From contig JADJJR010000001.1 in assembly GCA_016706425.1 (NCBI GenBank), forward strand, positions 992,001 through 1,056,000: 64,000 bases of DNA. Direction: 5' to 3'. The notes beneath the pieces are model-generated. The model was given only the letters and a program-made list of their open reading frames with translations. It made no database searches and had not been told where the DNA came from. Both the position numbers and the translations under genes were made by a program. Source of the DNA: Elusimicrobiota bacterium. GTDB taxonomy: Bacteria > Elusimicrobiota > Elusimicrobia > FEN-1173. This document shows, one piece after another, positions 48,525 to 56,830 of this stretch (within the stretch, counting starts at the first letter, position 1; every line of letters starts with the position of its first letter).

Positions 48525-49562
48525 ATGACCTCCACGCACCCGCGGGTGGTCCTCCCCCGGACGCAGGGGCGCTGTTCCGCCCGTCTCGAGGGGTTGCGCG
48601 TCCGGGGCTTTGCCTCCCGTCCCCGTTTGCTCCTCCCCGAGGGAGAGGACCCGCGCGTTTTGTCGGCGGCGGCGTTTCTGTCCGCCCGGGGGTGGGCCCG
48701 GCCCGTCTTGATCGGCGACCCCGGCGCGGTGACCGCCCGCGCCGCCGAACAGGGCGTTTCCCTGAAGGGATTGGACATTTGGGACGCCGCCGACCCCGTT
48801 CGCCGGTCGTCGGGGGCCCGGGCGCTTCTTGAAAAACGGCGGGCCAAGGGGATGACCGAGGACCAGGCGGCCGACCTGTTGAAAGACCCTTTGTACCAGG
48901 GCGTCATGGCCCTGTCGGCCGGGGAGGGGGATTTGCTCGCCGCGGGCGCCGTGCGGACCACCGCGGACACGGTGCGCGCGGGGTTCGCCGGGCTCGGCCT
49001 GGCCCAGGGCGCGGACATCGTTTTCGGGGCTTTTTTGATGGAATGCCCCGCCGGATCGGGGAGGCTGGTCCTCTTTGCCGATGGCGCCGTTTCCCCGCGC
49101 CCGTCCCCCCGGGGCCTGGCCGCCGTGGCCGTGGCGGCGGGCGCTCTTTTCGAACGCTGGGTCGGCGAACCCCCCCGGGTCGCGTTCCTCAGTTTTTCCA
49201 CCCGGGGCAGCGCCGAGGACGAGAGCGTCGCCGCGATCCGCCACGCGGTGGAAGGGGCTCGAAAAAAAGCCCCGGGGCTGGCAATCGACGGGGAGCTTCA
49301 GGGGGACGCGGCCCTCGTGGATCACATCGCCCTCCAAAAGGGGGCCGCCGACTCCCCCGTGGCGGGCCGGGCCAATGTCCTGGTTTTTCCGGACTTGAAC
49401 GCGGGCAATATTGGGTATAAGCTGGTACAGCATCTGGGCGGTGCCCGCGCGATCGGGCCGGTCCTGGCCGGTTTGTCACGGCCGATGACCGACCTGTCGC
49501 GGGGTTGCACCGACGAGGACATCGTGGACGCGGCCGCCTTGACGGCGTTGTTGGCGTCCTAA
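48525..49562 (+). CDS. pta: Phosphate acetyltransferase
   Basis: A 345-residue short-form phosphotransacetylase that interconverts acetyl-CoA and acetyl phosphate. Its core is clear: RLLLPEGEDPRVLSAA, KDPLYQGVMAL, IDGELQGDAALV and NVLVFPDLNAGNIGYKLVQH. The N-terminal 25 residues precede the usual start and look basic and unstructured. ATG 48525 lies 14 nt after coaD. No ackA is in the window. Energy conservation through acetyl phosphate would fit with the ferredoxin-dependent 2-oxoacid oxidoreductase at 14500. Confidence 0.94.
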   Translation: MTSTHPRVVLPRTQGRCSARLEGLRVRGFASRPRLLLPEGEDPRVLSAAAFLSARGWARPVLIGDPGAVTARAAEQGVSLKGLDIWDAADPVRRSSGARALLEKRRAKGMTEDQAADLLKDPLYQGVMALSAGEGDLLAAGAVRTTADTVRAGFAGLGLAQGADIVFGAFLMECPAGSGRLVLFADGAVSPRPSPRGLAAVAVAAGALFERWVGEPPRVAFLSFSTRGSAEDESVAAIRHAVEGARKKAPGLAIDGELQGDAALVDHIALQKGAADSPVAGRANVLVFPDLNAGNIGYKLVQHLGGARAIGPVLAGLSRPMTDLSRGCTDEDIVDAAALTALLAS

Positions 49563-49577
49563 CGGAGAACTGACCCC

Positions 49578-51236
49578 ATGGCAAACGGACCCGCGAAAAA
49601 GAAACGGCTCGGCGACCTTCTCGTTCAGGAAGGCGTGATCACCGCCAAACAGCTCGAACGGGCGGTGGAAGTCCAACGGACGAAGGGCGGACGGCTGGGC
49701 GACATCCTGGTGGAGCTCAACCTCGCCACCGAGGAATTGGTGCTTTCGGTGTTGGCCAAGCGGGCGGGGGTGCCGTTCGTTTCTTCCCTCACGGCCTACG
49801 GGAAAATCGCCCCCGAGGTCCTCGCTTTGCTGTCCTCGGAAGTGGCCCACACCCACAACGTGTTCCCCCTGGCCAAGGAGGGGAACACCCTCACCGTGGC
49901 CCTCGCGGACCCCTTCGTGGACCTCAACGTCGTCGATGACCTCAAGATCCAGACCGGGTGTGACATCAAGGTGGTCCTCGCCTCCGAGAAGGAAATTCAA
50001 AAAGCCGTGGCCCTGCACGGCGCGACGATGGGGAAGCCCTCCGGCGAGCCCGGGGCGCCCTCGACCCACAGCGACGCCCAGATGGAAACGATCGTGTCGG
50101 CGCTTCTGGAGACCGCCGCCAAGGTGGGCGCCGACCACATTTATTTGGAGCCCGGCGCCCGCGCGGTCCGGGTACGCTATCGGATCCACGGGTCGCTCCA
50201 ACAGCGGCCGGACCTGCCACCCCGTCATTTGGCCCCTCTGATCGCGCATCTTAAAACGATGGCCGGCCTGAATGTCGCCGAACGCTGGCTCCCGCAAGAC
50301 GGGCATTTCCGCCGTTCCTGGGAAGGACACGATTTGGAAATCCGCGTGGCCACCCTGGCGACGGCTTCGGGGGAAAAGGCGGTCCTCTCCCTCTTGGATT
50401 CCGATCGCGCGCTGCCTCTCGACCTGGCGCGCCTCGGGTTGGACCCGGATATGCTCGCCCAATACCAATCGCTCGTGCAGGCGAAAAACGGCCTCGTGAT
50501 AGTGGCGGGGCCGGCGGGTTCCGGGAAAACAGCGACCCTGTACGCCACGCTCGCGGCCCTCAACACGCCGGAGCGGCACGTGGTGACCATCGAGGACCCC
50601 GTGGAGCGGACCCTCGAAGGGCTCTCCCAAATGCAGGTCCGGGCGGACGTGCGGATGTCGCTGGCTTCGGGGTTGCATGTTCTCCGCCGGCAGGATCCCG
50701 ACGTGATCATGGTGGGGGAAATCCGCGATTTGGAAACCGCCGAGGCCGTTTTGGACGCGGCGTCGGAGGCCTTGGTGTTGACGGCCGTGATCGCGACCGA
50801 CACCCTGGGGGCGATCCAAAAACTGATCGAAATGGGCGTGCCGCCGACCCTGTTGGCCGCCCGCTTGTCGGGGGTGTTGGCGCAGCGGTTGGTCCGTTCG
50901 ATTTGCCCCAATTGCCGGGAAACCTATTCCATGTCCCTGCGGGAGTTGATGGCTTCGGGCGTGGGCGATAAGGAAATCCGCGCGGCCAAACGCGCCGAGT
51001 CCTTCACGCTTCAACGGGGCCGGGGGTGCGGGCAATGCCTGGGAACCGGTTACGCGGGCGCCGCCCCGGTCTTCGAGTTGTGCGGGGTGTCGGAAGGGCT
51101 TCGCCGCCTGATCGCGGAAAAGGCCGGCCCCTCCCTCCTGGCGCGGGAAACCGCGGAACGGGTGACGTTGCGGGAGGCCGCCGTGAAGCGGGTGCTGGCC
51201 GGGCAAACGACGGTGGAAGAAGCCCTGCGGGTGTAG
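49578..51236 (+). CDS. pilB: PilB/GspE-type assembly ATPase with degenerate His box and MshEN domain
   Basis: A 552-residue type IV pilus extension ATPase. The N-terminal domain (about residues 10-150) has two 24-residue motifs, each starting RLGD, separated by the spacer RTKGG: the MshEN layout that binds cyclic di-GMP. The ATPase has Walker A GPAGSGKTATL (about 311), Asp box IEDPVE, Walker B MVGEIRDLETAEA and zinc cysteines CPNC/CGQC. The His box, normally GH-LVLSTLHTNDA, reads EALVLTAVIATDTLG (about 397-411), so both histidines are missing. ATG 49578 follows pta by 15 nt and has GGAG upstream. It may hydrolyse ATP poorly or need a partner. Confidence 0.9.
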   Translation: MANGPAKKKRLGDLLVQEGVITAKQLERAVEVQRTKGGRLGDILVELNLATEELVLSVLAKRAGVPFVSSLTAYGKIAPEVLALLSSEVAHTHNVFPLAKEGNTLTVALADPFVDLNVVDDLKIQTGCDIKVVLASEKEIQKAVALHGATMGKPSGEPGAPSTHSDAQMETIVSALLETAAKVGADHIYLEPGARAVRVRYRIHGSLQQRPDLPPRHLAPLIAHLKTMAGLNVAERWLPQDGHFRRSWEGHDLEIRVATLATASGEKAVLSLLDSDRALPLDLARLGLDPDMLAQYQSLVQAKNGLVIVAGPAGSGKTATLYATLAALNTPERHVVTIEDPVERTLEGLSQMQVRADVRMSLASGLHVLRRQDPDVIMVGEIRDLETAEAVLDAASEALVLTAVIATDTLGAIQKLIEMGVPPTLLAARLSGVLAQRLVRSICPNCRETYSMSLRELMASGVGDKEIRAAKRAESFTLQRGRGCGQCLGTGYAGAAPVFELCGVSEGLRRLIAEKAGPSLLARETAERVTLREAAVKRVLAGQTTVEEALRV

Positions 51237-51262
51237 ATTTTGGAATGGAAACGAGGTGACCC

Positions 51263-52339
51263 ATGTTGAACATGAACGATTTGTTGCTGATGATGGTGCA
51301 AAAAAAAGCGTCCGATCTCCACCTGACGGTCGGCGCCCCCCCTTGCCTGCGCATTGACGGCAACCTCACGCAAACCGCCCTCGAAAAGCTGACGGGGGAC
51401 ATCTGCCAGCGATTGGTTTATTCCCTTTTGTCGGACGTGCAAAAACAACGGTTCGAGTCGGAGAACGAACTCGATATTTCTTTCGGCATCAAAGGCCTGG
51501 GCCGGGTGCGTATGAACGTGTACCGGCAGCGCGGCTCCGTCGGGGCGGCCCTGCGGTCGGTGCCTTCGCGCTTCCTGAGCTTCGAAGAAATCGGGTTGCC
51601 CCCCGCCATCAACGAAGTGGCGAACCTCCCGCGCGGGCTGGTGGTCGTCACCGGGCCCACGGGGTCGGGGAAATCCACGACGCTCGCCAGCATCATCGAT
51701 TACATCAACGAATCCCGCCAGGGCCACATCGTCACGATCGAAGACCCCATCGAGTACATCCATTACCACAAACAGTGCCTGGTGAATCAGCGCGAGTTGG
51801 GGTCGGACACGTCGACGTTCGCGGCCGCGCTCAAGTACGTGCTTCGCCAGGACCCCGACATCATCCTCGTGGGCGAAATGCGCGACGCCGAGACCATCGC
51901 CGCCGCCATCACCATCGCCGAGACGGGCCACTTGGTGTTCTCCACTTTGCACACCAACGACGCGGCGTCGACTGTCAACCGGATTTTGGACTCCTTCTCG
52001 CCCGAGCGGCAGGATCAGGTGCGGTCCCAGTTGTCTTTCACGTTGCAGGCCGTGCTCAGTCAAAATCTGTTGTTGCATTCATCCGGGGTGGGGCGGGTGT
52101 TGGCGTGCGAATTGTTGTTGGTTACCCCGGCCATTCGAAACCTGATTCGCGAACAAAAAGTCGAACAGATTTACTTGGCCATGCAAACGGGGTCCAAGAG
52201 CGGCATGCAAACCATGAACCAGGCCCTTTATTCCTTGGCCATGCGCAATTTGATATCGACCCAGGAGGCTTTGGCGTCCTCCACCGACGTGGAGGAGTTG
52301 CGTCGGCTCTTGCCCAAAGAGTCGTCCACGCAAATGTAA
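51263..52339 (+). CDS. pilT: Type IV pilus retraction ATPase PilT
   Basis: A 358-residue PilT that drives pilus disassembly. The N-terminal PAS-like domain has ASDLHLTVGAPPCLRIDG; the ATPase has Walker A GPTGSGKSTTL (about residue 131), IEDPIEYIH, Walker B LVGEMRDAETI and an intact His box GHLVFSTLHTNDAAS, in contrast to PilB. The usual AIRNLIREQK segment near residue 290 is present. ATG 51263 has GAGGTGA upstream, and the gene is part of the pilB-pilT-pilC run. Confidence 0.96.
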   Translation: MLNMNDLLLMMVQKKASDLHLTVGAPPCLRIDGNLTQTALEKLTGDICQRLVYSLLSDVQKQRFESENELDISFGIKGLGRVRMNVYRQRGSVGAALRSVPSRFLSFEEIGLPPAINEVANLPRGLVVVTGPTGSGKSTTLASIIDYINESRQGHIVTIEDPIEYIHYHKQCLVNQRELGSDTSTFAAALKYVLRQDPDIILVGEMRDAETIAAAITIAETGHLVFSTLHTNDAASTVNRILDSFSPERQDQVRSQLSFTLQAVLSQNLLLHSSGVGRVLACELLLVTPAIRNLIREQKVEQIYLAMQTGSKSGMQTMNQALYSLAMRNLISTQEALASSTDVEELRRLLPKESSTQM

Positions 52340-52345
52340 CGGAGA

Positions 52346-53941
52346 ATGCCGAAAACCGGGGAAGTCATCGACGTCAACGTCCAGGCCAAGCCCAAAGTGC
52401 TGGTGGCCGATGACGAACAGGACATCGCCTCGCTGATCGAGGATTGGCTCAGCGAGACCTACGATGTGACCATCGCTCTCAACGGCAAAACCGCCGTTCA
52501 GAAAGCCATTTGGCATCAACCGAACGTGATCCTCCTGGACATCGTCATGCCCGACATGGGGGGGTACGAAGTGGTTCGCCTCCTGCAGTCCACACCCCAG
52601 ACACAGGACATCCCCCTGATCGTCATGACGGCCAAGAACTACGATGACTCGACCGTGAAAATGATCAAAGCGGAAAAAAACGTTTACGGTTTCATCAACA
52701 AACCCTTTAAACCCACCGACCTGTTGAAGATGATCCAGCGTGTTTCGGTGAAAGACCGGACGTTTGAACCCACGACGTCCTCCGCCCCGATCGCCCCGGG
52801 GGGGCCTCCGATGGCTCCCCCTTCGGCGGGCCCCGCGGCGCGGCCCCAGGGCGTTCCGTCCGCTCCGGCCCCGTTCCGCCCCCGAAACCCCACCCCCGAC
52901 AGTTCACTGGCCCAGCGAGCCGTCGATCGCTCGGTGGGGCCGATCGAATTTAAAAAACCGACGCCGGAGCCCCGCGCCCCCGCCGGAAATCGCGCGGGGG
53001 CGCTCCCGGTCGCCCCGGCGGGCGGGGGGAGCCTGTACGGGGGGAGGCCTCGAACCCGCATGGAGTCCCTTTCCCGTGGGGCGTCGCGATTGTTTTTCCT
53101 CGCCGCCTTTTTGTTGGGGGGGGTGGTTTCCGTTGGGGAATGGACCGCCCGCAACATGGAGCAGCAGGTGGGGCACGGCCTCTTCGTGCCGTCGATTTAC
53201 CCCGCGAACCGGTTTAACGCTTTTTTGCCCTACCAATGGCTGTCGTCCACCACGGACAAAAAACGTGTTTGGAAAAACGGCGGGGTCGTTTACGAATTCA
53301 ATCAGTGGGGCTTGCGGGGAGAGGATTTTCCGCTGGTGGGCCCGGAAGGCCGAACCCGTGTTTTGTTGGTCGGCGGATCGTTTGTCTTCGGCCGTGGGAT
53401 CTCCACACGTGATTTGCTGTCCAATAAATTGCAGGAAACACTCGATAAAATTACCCCGGGAACGTATCAAGTCATCAACGCGGGACTGTGGCAGACATCG
53501 CCGGAAGAGCAATGGGCGTACATCAAGGAGGTCGGGTTCAATTTCAAGCCCGCCGTGGTTTTTTGGCTGATCGAACGGCGCGAGCCGGGCACCCCCACTT
53601 CCGAGGGGTTGAAATGGTTGGCGGAGCACCGTTGGATGGTGGAAGGGTTTTGGGGGAAAAGTCGGCTTTTGAAACTTTGGGTCGCGCACAAAATCACCGG
53701 TTCGGGGGATCCCGTTTTAACGGCGTCCACCCCGCTTTTGCGCGAAGCGTTGGAAGGAACCCGTTCCCAAAGGGTCAAACTTGTGTATTGGTTTGTTTCG
53801 CGGGACTCCGCGGGAAACACCGCGGGCCGGACCATCCCGGTCCCCCCCAACGCCGATCCAGAAGCCTACGCCGAGTTGATGGACCGACTGAACCGCGCGT
53901 TGGCGGCGGAAACGCTCGCACAAACCTCTGGACAGAATTGA
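52346..53941 (+). CDS. Receiver domain - Pro-rich linker - TM helix - SGNH-like domain fusion
   Basis: A 531-residue protein of unusual build. A CheY-like receiver (about residues 15-130) has acidic DDE, phospho-acceptor Asp65 (LLDIVMPDM) and Lys119 (FINKPFKP). A Pro/Ala-rich linker (about 135-240) leads to one membrane helix (about 249-266), then an extracytoplasmic domain (about 325-531) with an SGNH-hydrolase look. Its nucleophile-type Ser345 lies in VLLVGGSFVFGRG, block II in INAGLWQTSPEEQW. The C-terminal DxxH motif is missing (PPNADPEAYAELMDRL instead), so catalysis is doubtful. It lies between pilT and pilC, suggesting it passes a phosphorylation signal to the pilus machine. I know no named family of this architecture. 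Confidence 0.85.
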   Translation: MPKTGEVIDVNVQAKPKVLVADDEQDIASLIEDWLSETYDVTIALNGKTAVQKAIWHQPNVILLDIVMPDMGGYEVVRLLQSTPQTQDIPLIVMTAKNYDDSTVKMIKAEKNVYGFINKPFKPTDLLKMIQRVSVKDRTFEPTTSSAPIAPGGPPMAPPSAGPAARPQGVPSAPAPFRPRNPTPDSSLAQRAVDRSVGPIEFKKPTPEPRAPAGNRAGALPVAPAGGGSLYGGRPRTRMESLSRGASRLFFLAAFLLGGVVSVGEWTARNMEQQVGHGLFVPSIYPANRFNAFLPYQWLSSTTDKKRVWKNGGVVYEFNQWGLRGEDFPLVGPEGRTRVLLVGGSFVFGRGISTRDLLSNKLQETLDKITPGTYQVINAGLWQTSPEEQWAYIKEVGFNFKPAVVFWLIERREPGTPTSEGLKWLAEHRWMVEGFWGKSRLLKLWVAHKITGSGDPVLTASTPLLREALEGTRSQRVKLVYWFVSRDSAGNTAGRTIPVPPNADPEAYAELMDRLNRALAAETLAQTSGQN

Positions 53942-53977
53942 AAATGTCGGGTAGATAGAGAGCGGAGACCAAACCAG

Positions 53978-55204
53978 ATGCCACAATTCGCTTACAAAGC
54001 CCGGGGCACCGGGGGCAACACCACCGCCGGGGTCCTCGAGGCCGCGGACCAACGCCAGGCGATGGATCAGTTGCGTTCCCAGCGGCTCATCGTCCTTGAA
54101 ATCAATGAAAACCAGCCGGGCCTACTGGACGCGATCAAAAAGTTTCCGCTGTTCAAACCCAAAATACCGTCGAAGGACATTGTCTTGTTTTCCCGGCAAT
54201 TGTCCACGCTGGTGTCCGCGGGCGTCGCGCTGGTCTCGGGCCTCAACATCCTTGCCGAGCAGATCCCCACGCCCGCGTTCAAAACGGTTGTGCTGAAGGT
54301 GAAAGAGGACATTGAGTCCGGGTTGCCTGTGGCCGACGCCTTAAAGAAGCACCCGGACGCCTTCACGGACCTTTACGTCGCCATGATCCGCGCGGGCGAA
54401 GTGGGCGGTATTTTGGACGTTATTCTGGAACGTTTGTCGAACTACCTGGAGGCGGCGGAGGCCCTGCGGCTCAAAGTCAAAGGCGCCATGATGTACCCGA
54501 TGGTCGTGAGCTCCATCGCGGGGGCCGTGACGATCTTCTTGTTGGTCGGGGTGATCCCCACTTTTAAAGACATTTTTTCCAGTTTCGGCGCCGAACTTCC
54601 CCTTCCGACGCGCATCGTGATTGGCATTTCGGAATCCCTCCAAAACTATTTCTACATTTACATCCTGGTGCCGGCGGCGATCGTGTTCCTCTTCCGTCGT
54701 TGGGGGAAAACCGAGAACGGCAAGAAGGTCATCGACGCGAAATTGCTTCAAATGCCCATGTTCGGCTTGATGTTGCGAAAAGTGGCGGTCGCGAAATTCA
54801 CCCGCACCCTGGGCACCTTGGTCAAATCCGGGGTCCCGATTCTTCAGGCCATGGAAACCGTGGCCCAGACCTCCGGGAACAAGGTCATTGAAACCGCCAT
54901 CATGGAGGCGCGCGAGTCCATCCGGGAAGGCGAGCGCATCGCCGAACCGCTGAAGCGATCGGGCGTTTTTCCTCCGATGGTCACGCAGATGATCGCCGTC
55001 GGCGAGGAAACGGGGAACATGGACACGATGTTGCATAAAATCGCCGATTTTTATGACCAGGAAGTCGAACAAGCCATCAAGGGTTTGACGTCGATGATCG
55101 AGCCGATCGTCATCGTCATCATGGGGGTGGTGATCGGCGGTATCGTCGTCGCCATGTTCATCCCCATGTTCGAGCTGGGGTCCTTGGCCGGCAAGCAGGG
55201 ATAA
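53978..55204 (+). CDS. pilC: Type IV pilus inner-membrane platform protein PilC
   Basis: A 408-residue GspF/PilC platform protein. It opens with FAYKARGTGGNTTAGVLEAA and has two homologous GspF domains (about residues 70-195 and 275-395), each with LSTLVSAGVALVSGL-type and LGTLVKSGVPILQAM-type helices, and three membrane segments (about 170, 220 and 380). It couples the PilB/PilT motors to pilin assembly. ATG 53978 follows the fusion gene by 36 nt with GCGGAGA upstream. Confidence 0.96.
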   Translation: MPQFAYKARGTGGNTTAGVLEAADQRQAMDQLRSQRLIVLEINENQPGLLDAIKKFPLFKPKIPSKDIVLFSRQLSTLVSAGVALVSGLNILAEQIPTPAFKTVVLKVKEDIESGLPVADALKKHPDAFTDLYVAMIRAGEVGGILDVILERLSNYLEAAEALRLKVKGAMMYPMVVSSIAGAVTIFLLVGVIPTFKDIFSSFGAELPLPTRIVIGISESLQNYFYIYILVPAAIVFLFRRWGKTENGKKVIDAKLLQMPMFGLMLRKVAVAKFTRTLGTLVKSGVPILQAMETVAQTSGNKVIETAIMEARESIREGERIAEPLKRSGVFPPMVTQMIAVGEETGNMDTMLHKIADFYDQEVEQAIKGLTSMIEPIVIVIMGVVIGGIVVAMFIPMFELGSLAGKQG

Positions 55205-55261
55205 AAACCCTTGACGAAAGGCCGTTGGGGGGGCACCCTTTAAAGGCCGGCGGGGTCTGGC

Positions 55262-55291
55262 TTGACAAGATCCCGGCGGGTATGGTACTCA
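55262..55291 (+). promoter_or_regulatory. Promoter of the pilin gene
   Basis: TTGACA (55262-55267) with an extended -10-like TG-G-TACTCA (55283-55291), spacer 18 nt. It gives a leader of about 50 nt ending in a very strong Shine-Dalgarno (AGAGGAGGTGA, 55333-55343). No GG-N10-GC sigma-54 element is found. Confidence 0.55.
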
Positions 55292-55349
55292 AAGGCAACA
55301 ACTTCCCGGCGGCAACGCGGGGAAGGAACATCAGAGGAGGTGACAAGTT

Positions 55350-55805
55350 ATGAGCAAACTACTTAAAAGAGCCGCGGAGCGAGGGTTCACGCTCATCGAA
55401 TTGATGATCGTGGTCGCTATCATTGGTATTCTGGCAGCCATTGCCATCCCGAAATTCGCGGACCTCATCACGAAATCGAAGGAAAGCTCGGCGAAAGGCA
55501 GCTTGGGCGCCCTTCGCAGCGCGGTCAGCATCTACTACTCGGACACGGAAGGGATCTTCCCGGTCGACATGGCGGTGGGATTGACGAGCGGGAACAAGTA
55601 CCTGGATCAAGTTCCCGGCGTTACGATCCCCCCTGTCTCGATGGTTAGCAACCCCGGCCACGTGAACAGCACGGCCATCCGGACCTTGGCGGCGGGCGCG
55701 ATAAACGAAGCCGGCGGTTGGTATTACAACAGCGGCATCGGCACCGTTCAGGTCAACTGCGCGGCGCACTTGGACACCAAGGGTTCCACCTGGAGCCTCT
55801 GGTAA
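55350..55805 (+). CDS. pilA: Type IV pilin
   Basis: A 151-residue prepilin. The short basic leader MSKLLKRAAERG is followed by the cleavage site G/FTLIELMIVVAIIGILAA, with Phe as residue 1 and Glu5 of the mature protein, and a long hydrophobic helix. The globular part is small (about 100 residues), with one Cys and a short Trp-containing tail. A consensus Shine-Dalgarno lies 6 nt before ATG 55350, and the gene has its own promoter and terminator, as expected for the abundant major pilin. The prepilin peptidase follows. Confidence 0.95.
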   Translation: MSKLLKRAAERGFTLIELMIVVAIIGILAAIAIPKFADLITKSKESSAKGSLGALRSAVSIYYSDTEGIFPVDMAVGLTSGNKYLDQVPGVTIPPVSMVSNPGHVNSTAIRTLAAGAINEAGGWYYNSGIGTVQVNCAAHLDTKGSTWSLW

Positions 55806-55829
55806 GTCCGAGCGTTTATTCAGTTTAAA

Positions 55830-55866
55830 AGAAGGGAGAGGGAGAAATCCCTCTCCCTTCTGTTTT
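55830..55866 (+). terminator. Terminator of pilA
   Basis: A perfect 14-bp stem (55830-55843 with 55848-55861) with a GAAA loop, then GTTTT. It isolates the strongly expressed pilin gene from the peptidase gene. Confidence 0.93.
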
Positions 55867-55882
55867 GGGGGGGAGGAAAACC

Positions 55883-56671
55883 TTGGATCCGATGACGGCG
55901 GCCTATCGAGTGTATTGTTTGGTGATGGGCGCGGTGTTGGGCAGTTTCGCCAACGTGTGCGTCCACCGGGTGCCCCGGGGGCGTTCCATCGTCCACCCCC
56001 CGTCGTCCTGCCCCCGGTGCGGGCACCGCATCCGCGCGCGGGAAAACATCCCCGTCGTGAGTTTTTTGTTTTTGCGTGGGCGTTGCGCGGGTTGCCGACG
56101 GCCGATCTCGTGGCGATACCCCGCTATTGAAATTCTTTTGGCGTTCCTTTTCTTGGGGGTGGCGATCCGGACCCCCCCGGGCCCGGAAGCGATTCACGGG
56201 GCGTTCTTTGTGTTTGTCCTCGTGGTGGTGTCAGCGATCGATTTCGATTGGTGCATCATCCCCGATGTGTTCTCCTTGGGCCTCTTGGGGGTGGCGGTGG
56301 TTTTGGCCCCCTTGAATTCCGGCCTCGGGGCCACCGCCCCCGAACGGGCGTTCGCGGCTTTTGCGGGCGCCGGGGTGGGTTTCCTTTCATCCTGGGCGGT
56401 GTCCCGCGCGGGTCGGCGTTTTTTCCGCCGGGAGGCGCTCGGTCGCGGCGACGTTAAATTTTTGGCGGGCCTCGGGGCTTTCCTGGGGTGGCGCGGCGTG
56501 CTGAGCGCTTGGTTCTTGGCCTCCCTTTTTGGCACAGCGGTTTTCCTTTTCCTTAAATTCCGTCGGAAAAGCCATTGGGGCGACTATCTCCCGTTCGGCC
56601 CTTTCTTGGCGGCGGGGGGGTGGGTGCATTGGACCTGGCCGGGTCTGTGGTCGTGGTGGTGGGCGCGATGA
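55883..56671 (+). CDS. pilD: Prepilin peptidase
   Basis: A 262-residue membrane aspartic protease and N-methylase that processes prepilins. The cytoplasmic N-terminal zinc site has CPRCGH and CAGCRRPISWRYP. The two catalytic Asp motifs are in SAIDFDWCIIPD and GRGDVKFL. About seven or eight membrane helices are seen. TTG 55883 is preferred because GGGAGG (55871-55876) is 6 nt upstream; ATG 55892 is an alternative. It lies between the pilin and the pilM operon. Confidence 0.93.
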   Translation: MDPMTAAYRVYCLVMGAVLGSFANVCVHRVPRGRSIVHPPSSCPRCGHRIRARENIPVVSFLFLRGRCAGCRRPISWRYPAIEILLAFLFLGVAIRTPPGPEAIHGAFFVFVLVVVSAIDFDWCIIPDVFSLGLLGVAVVLAPLNSGLGATAPERAFAAFAGAGVGFLSSWAVSRAGRRFFRREALGRGDVKFLAGLGAFLGWRGVLSAWFLASLFGTAVFLFLKFRRKSHWGDYLPFGPFLAAGGWVHWTWPGLWSWWWAR

Positions 56672-56703
56672 TCCGCCGGGAAGAGCGCGTTCAGAAAAAA
56701 CCC

Positions 56704-56733
56704 TTGACAAAATTCCATGGGAACCTATATATA
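56704..56733 (+). promoter_or_regulatory. Promoter of the pilMNOPQ operon
   Basis: Consensus TTGACA (56704-56709) with an AT-rich -10 (TATATA, within 56726-56733), spacer 16-18 nt. The leader to the ATG at 56831 is about 90 nt and contains a strong hairpin. Confidence 0.7.
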
Positions 56734-56760
56734 TAGAGCAGTGTGCAACACAAACCGTCT

Positions 56761-56800
56761 AACGCCGAGCAATCCCCGACCCCGGGGATTACTCGGCGTT
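56761..56800 (+). promoter_or_regulatory. Strong hairpin in the pilM 5' leader
   Basis: AACGCCGAG pairs with CTCGGCGTT (56761-56769 with 56792-56800) and AATCCCCG with CGGGGATT (56771-56778 with 56783-56790), broken only by a C-A mismatch, with a 4-nt loop. No T run follows, so it is not an intrinsic terminator. It may stabilise the mRNA or bind a regulator. Confidence 0.55.
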
Positions 56801-56830
56801 TGCTTCTAACAACGGAGATGACAACGCGAC

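Noticed and set aside
55240..55300. Sigma-54 promoter for the pilin gene
   Set aside because: Sigma-54 control is common for pilA, but no GG-N10-GC element is present; TTGACA points to a sigma-70 type promoter.
56818..56830. ATG at 56818 as the pilM start
   Set aside because: It is better spaced from the ribosome site but out of frame with PilM and leads nowhere.
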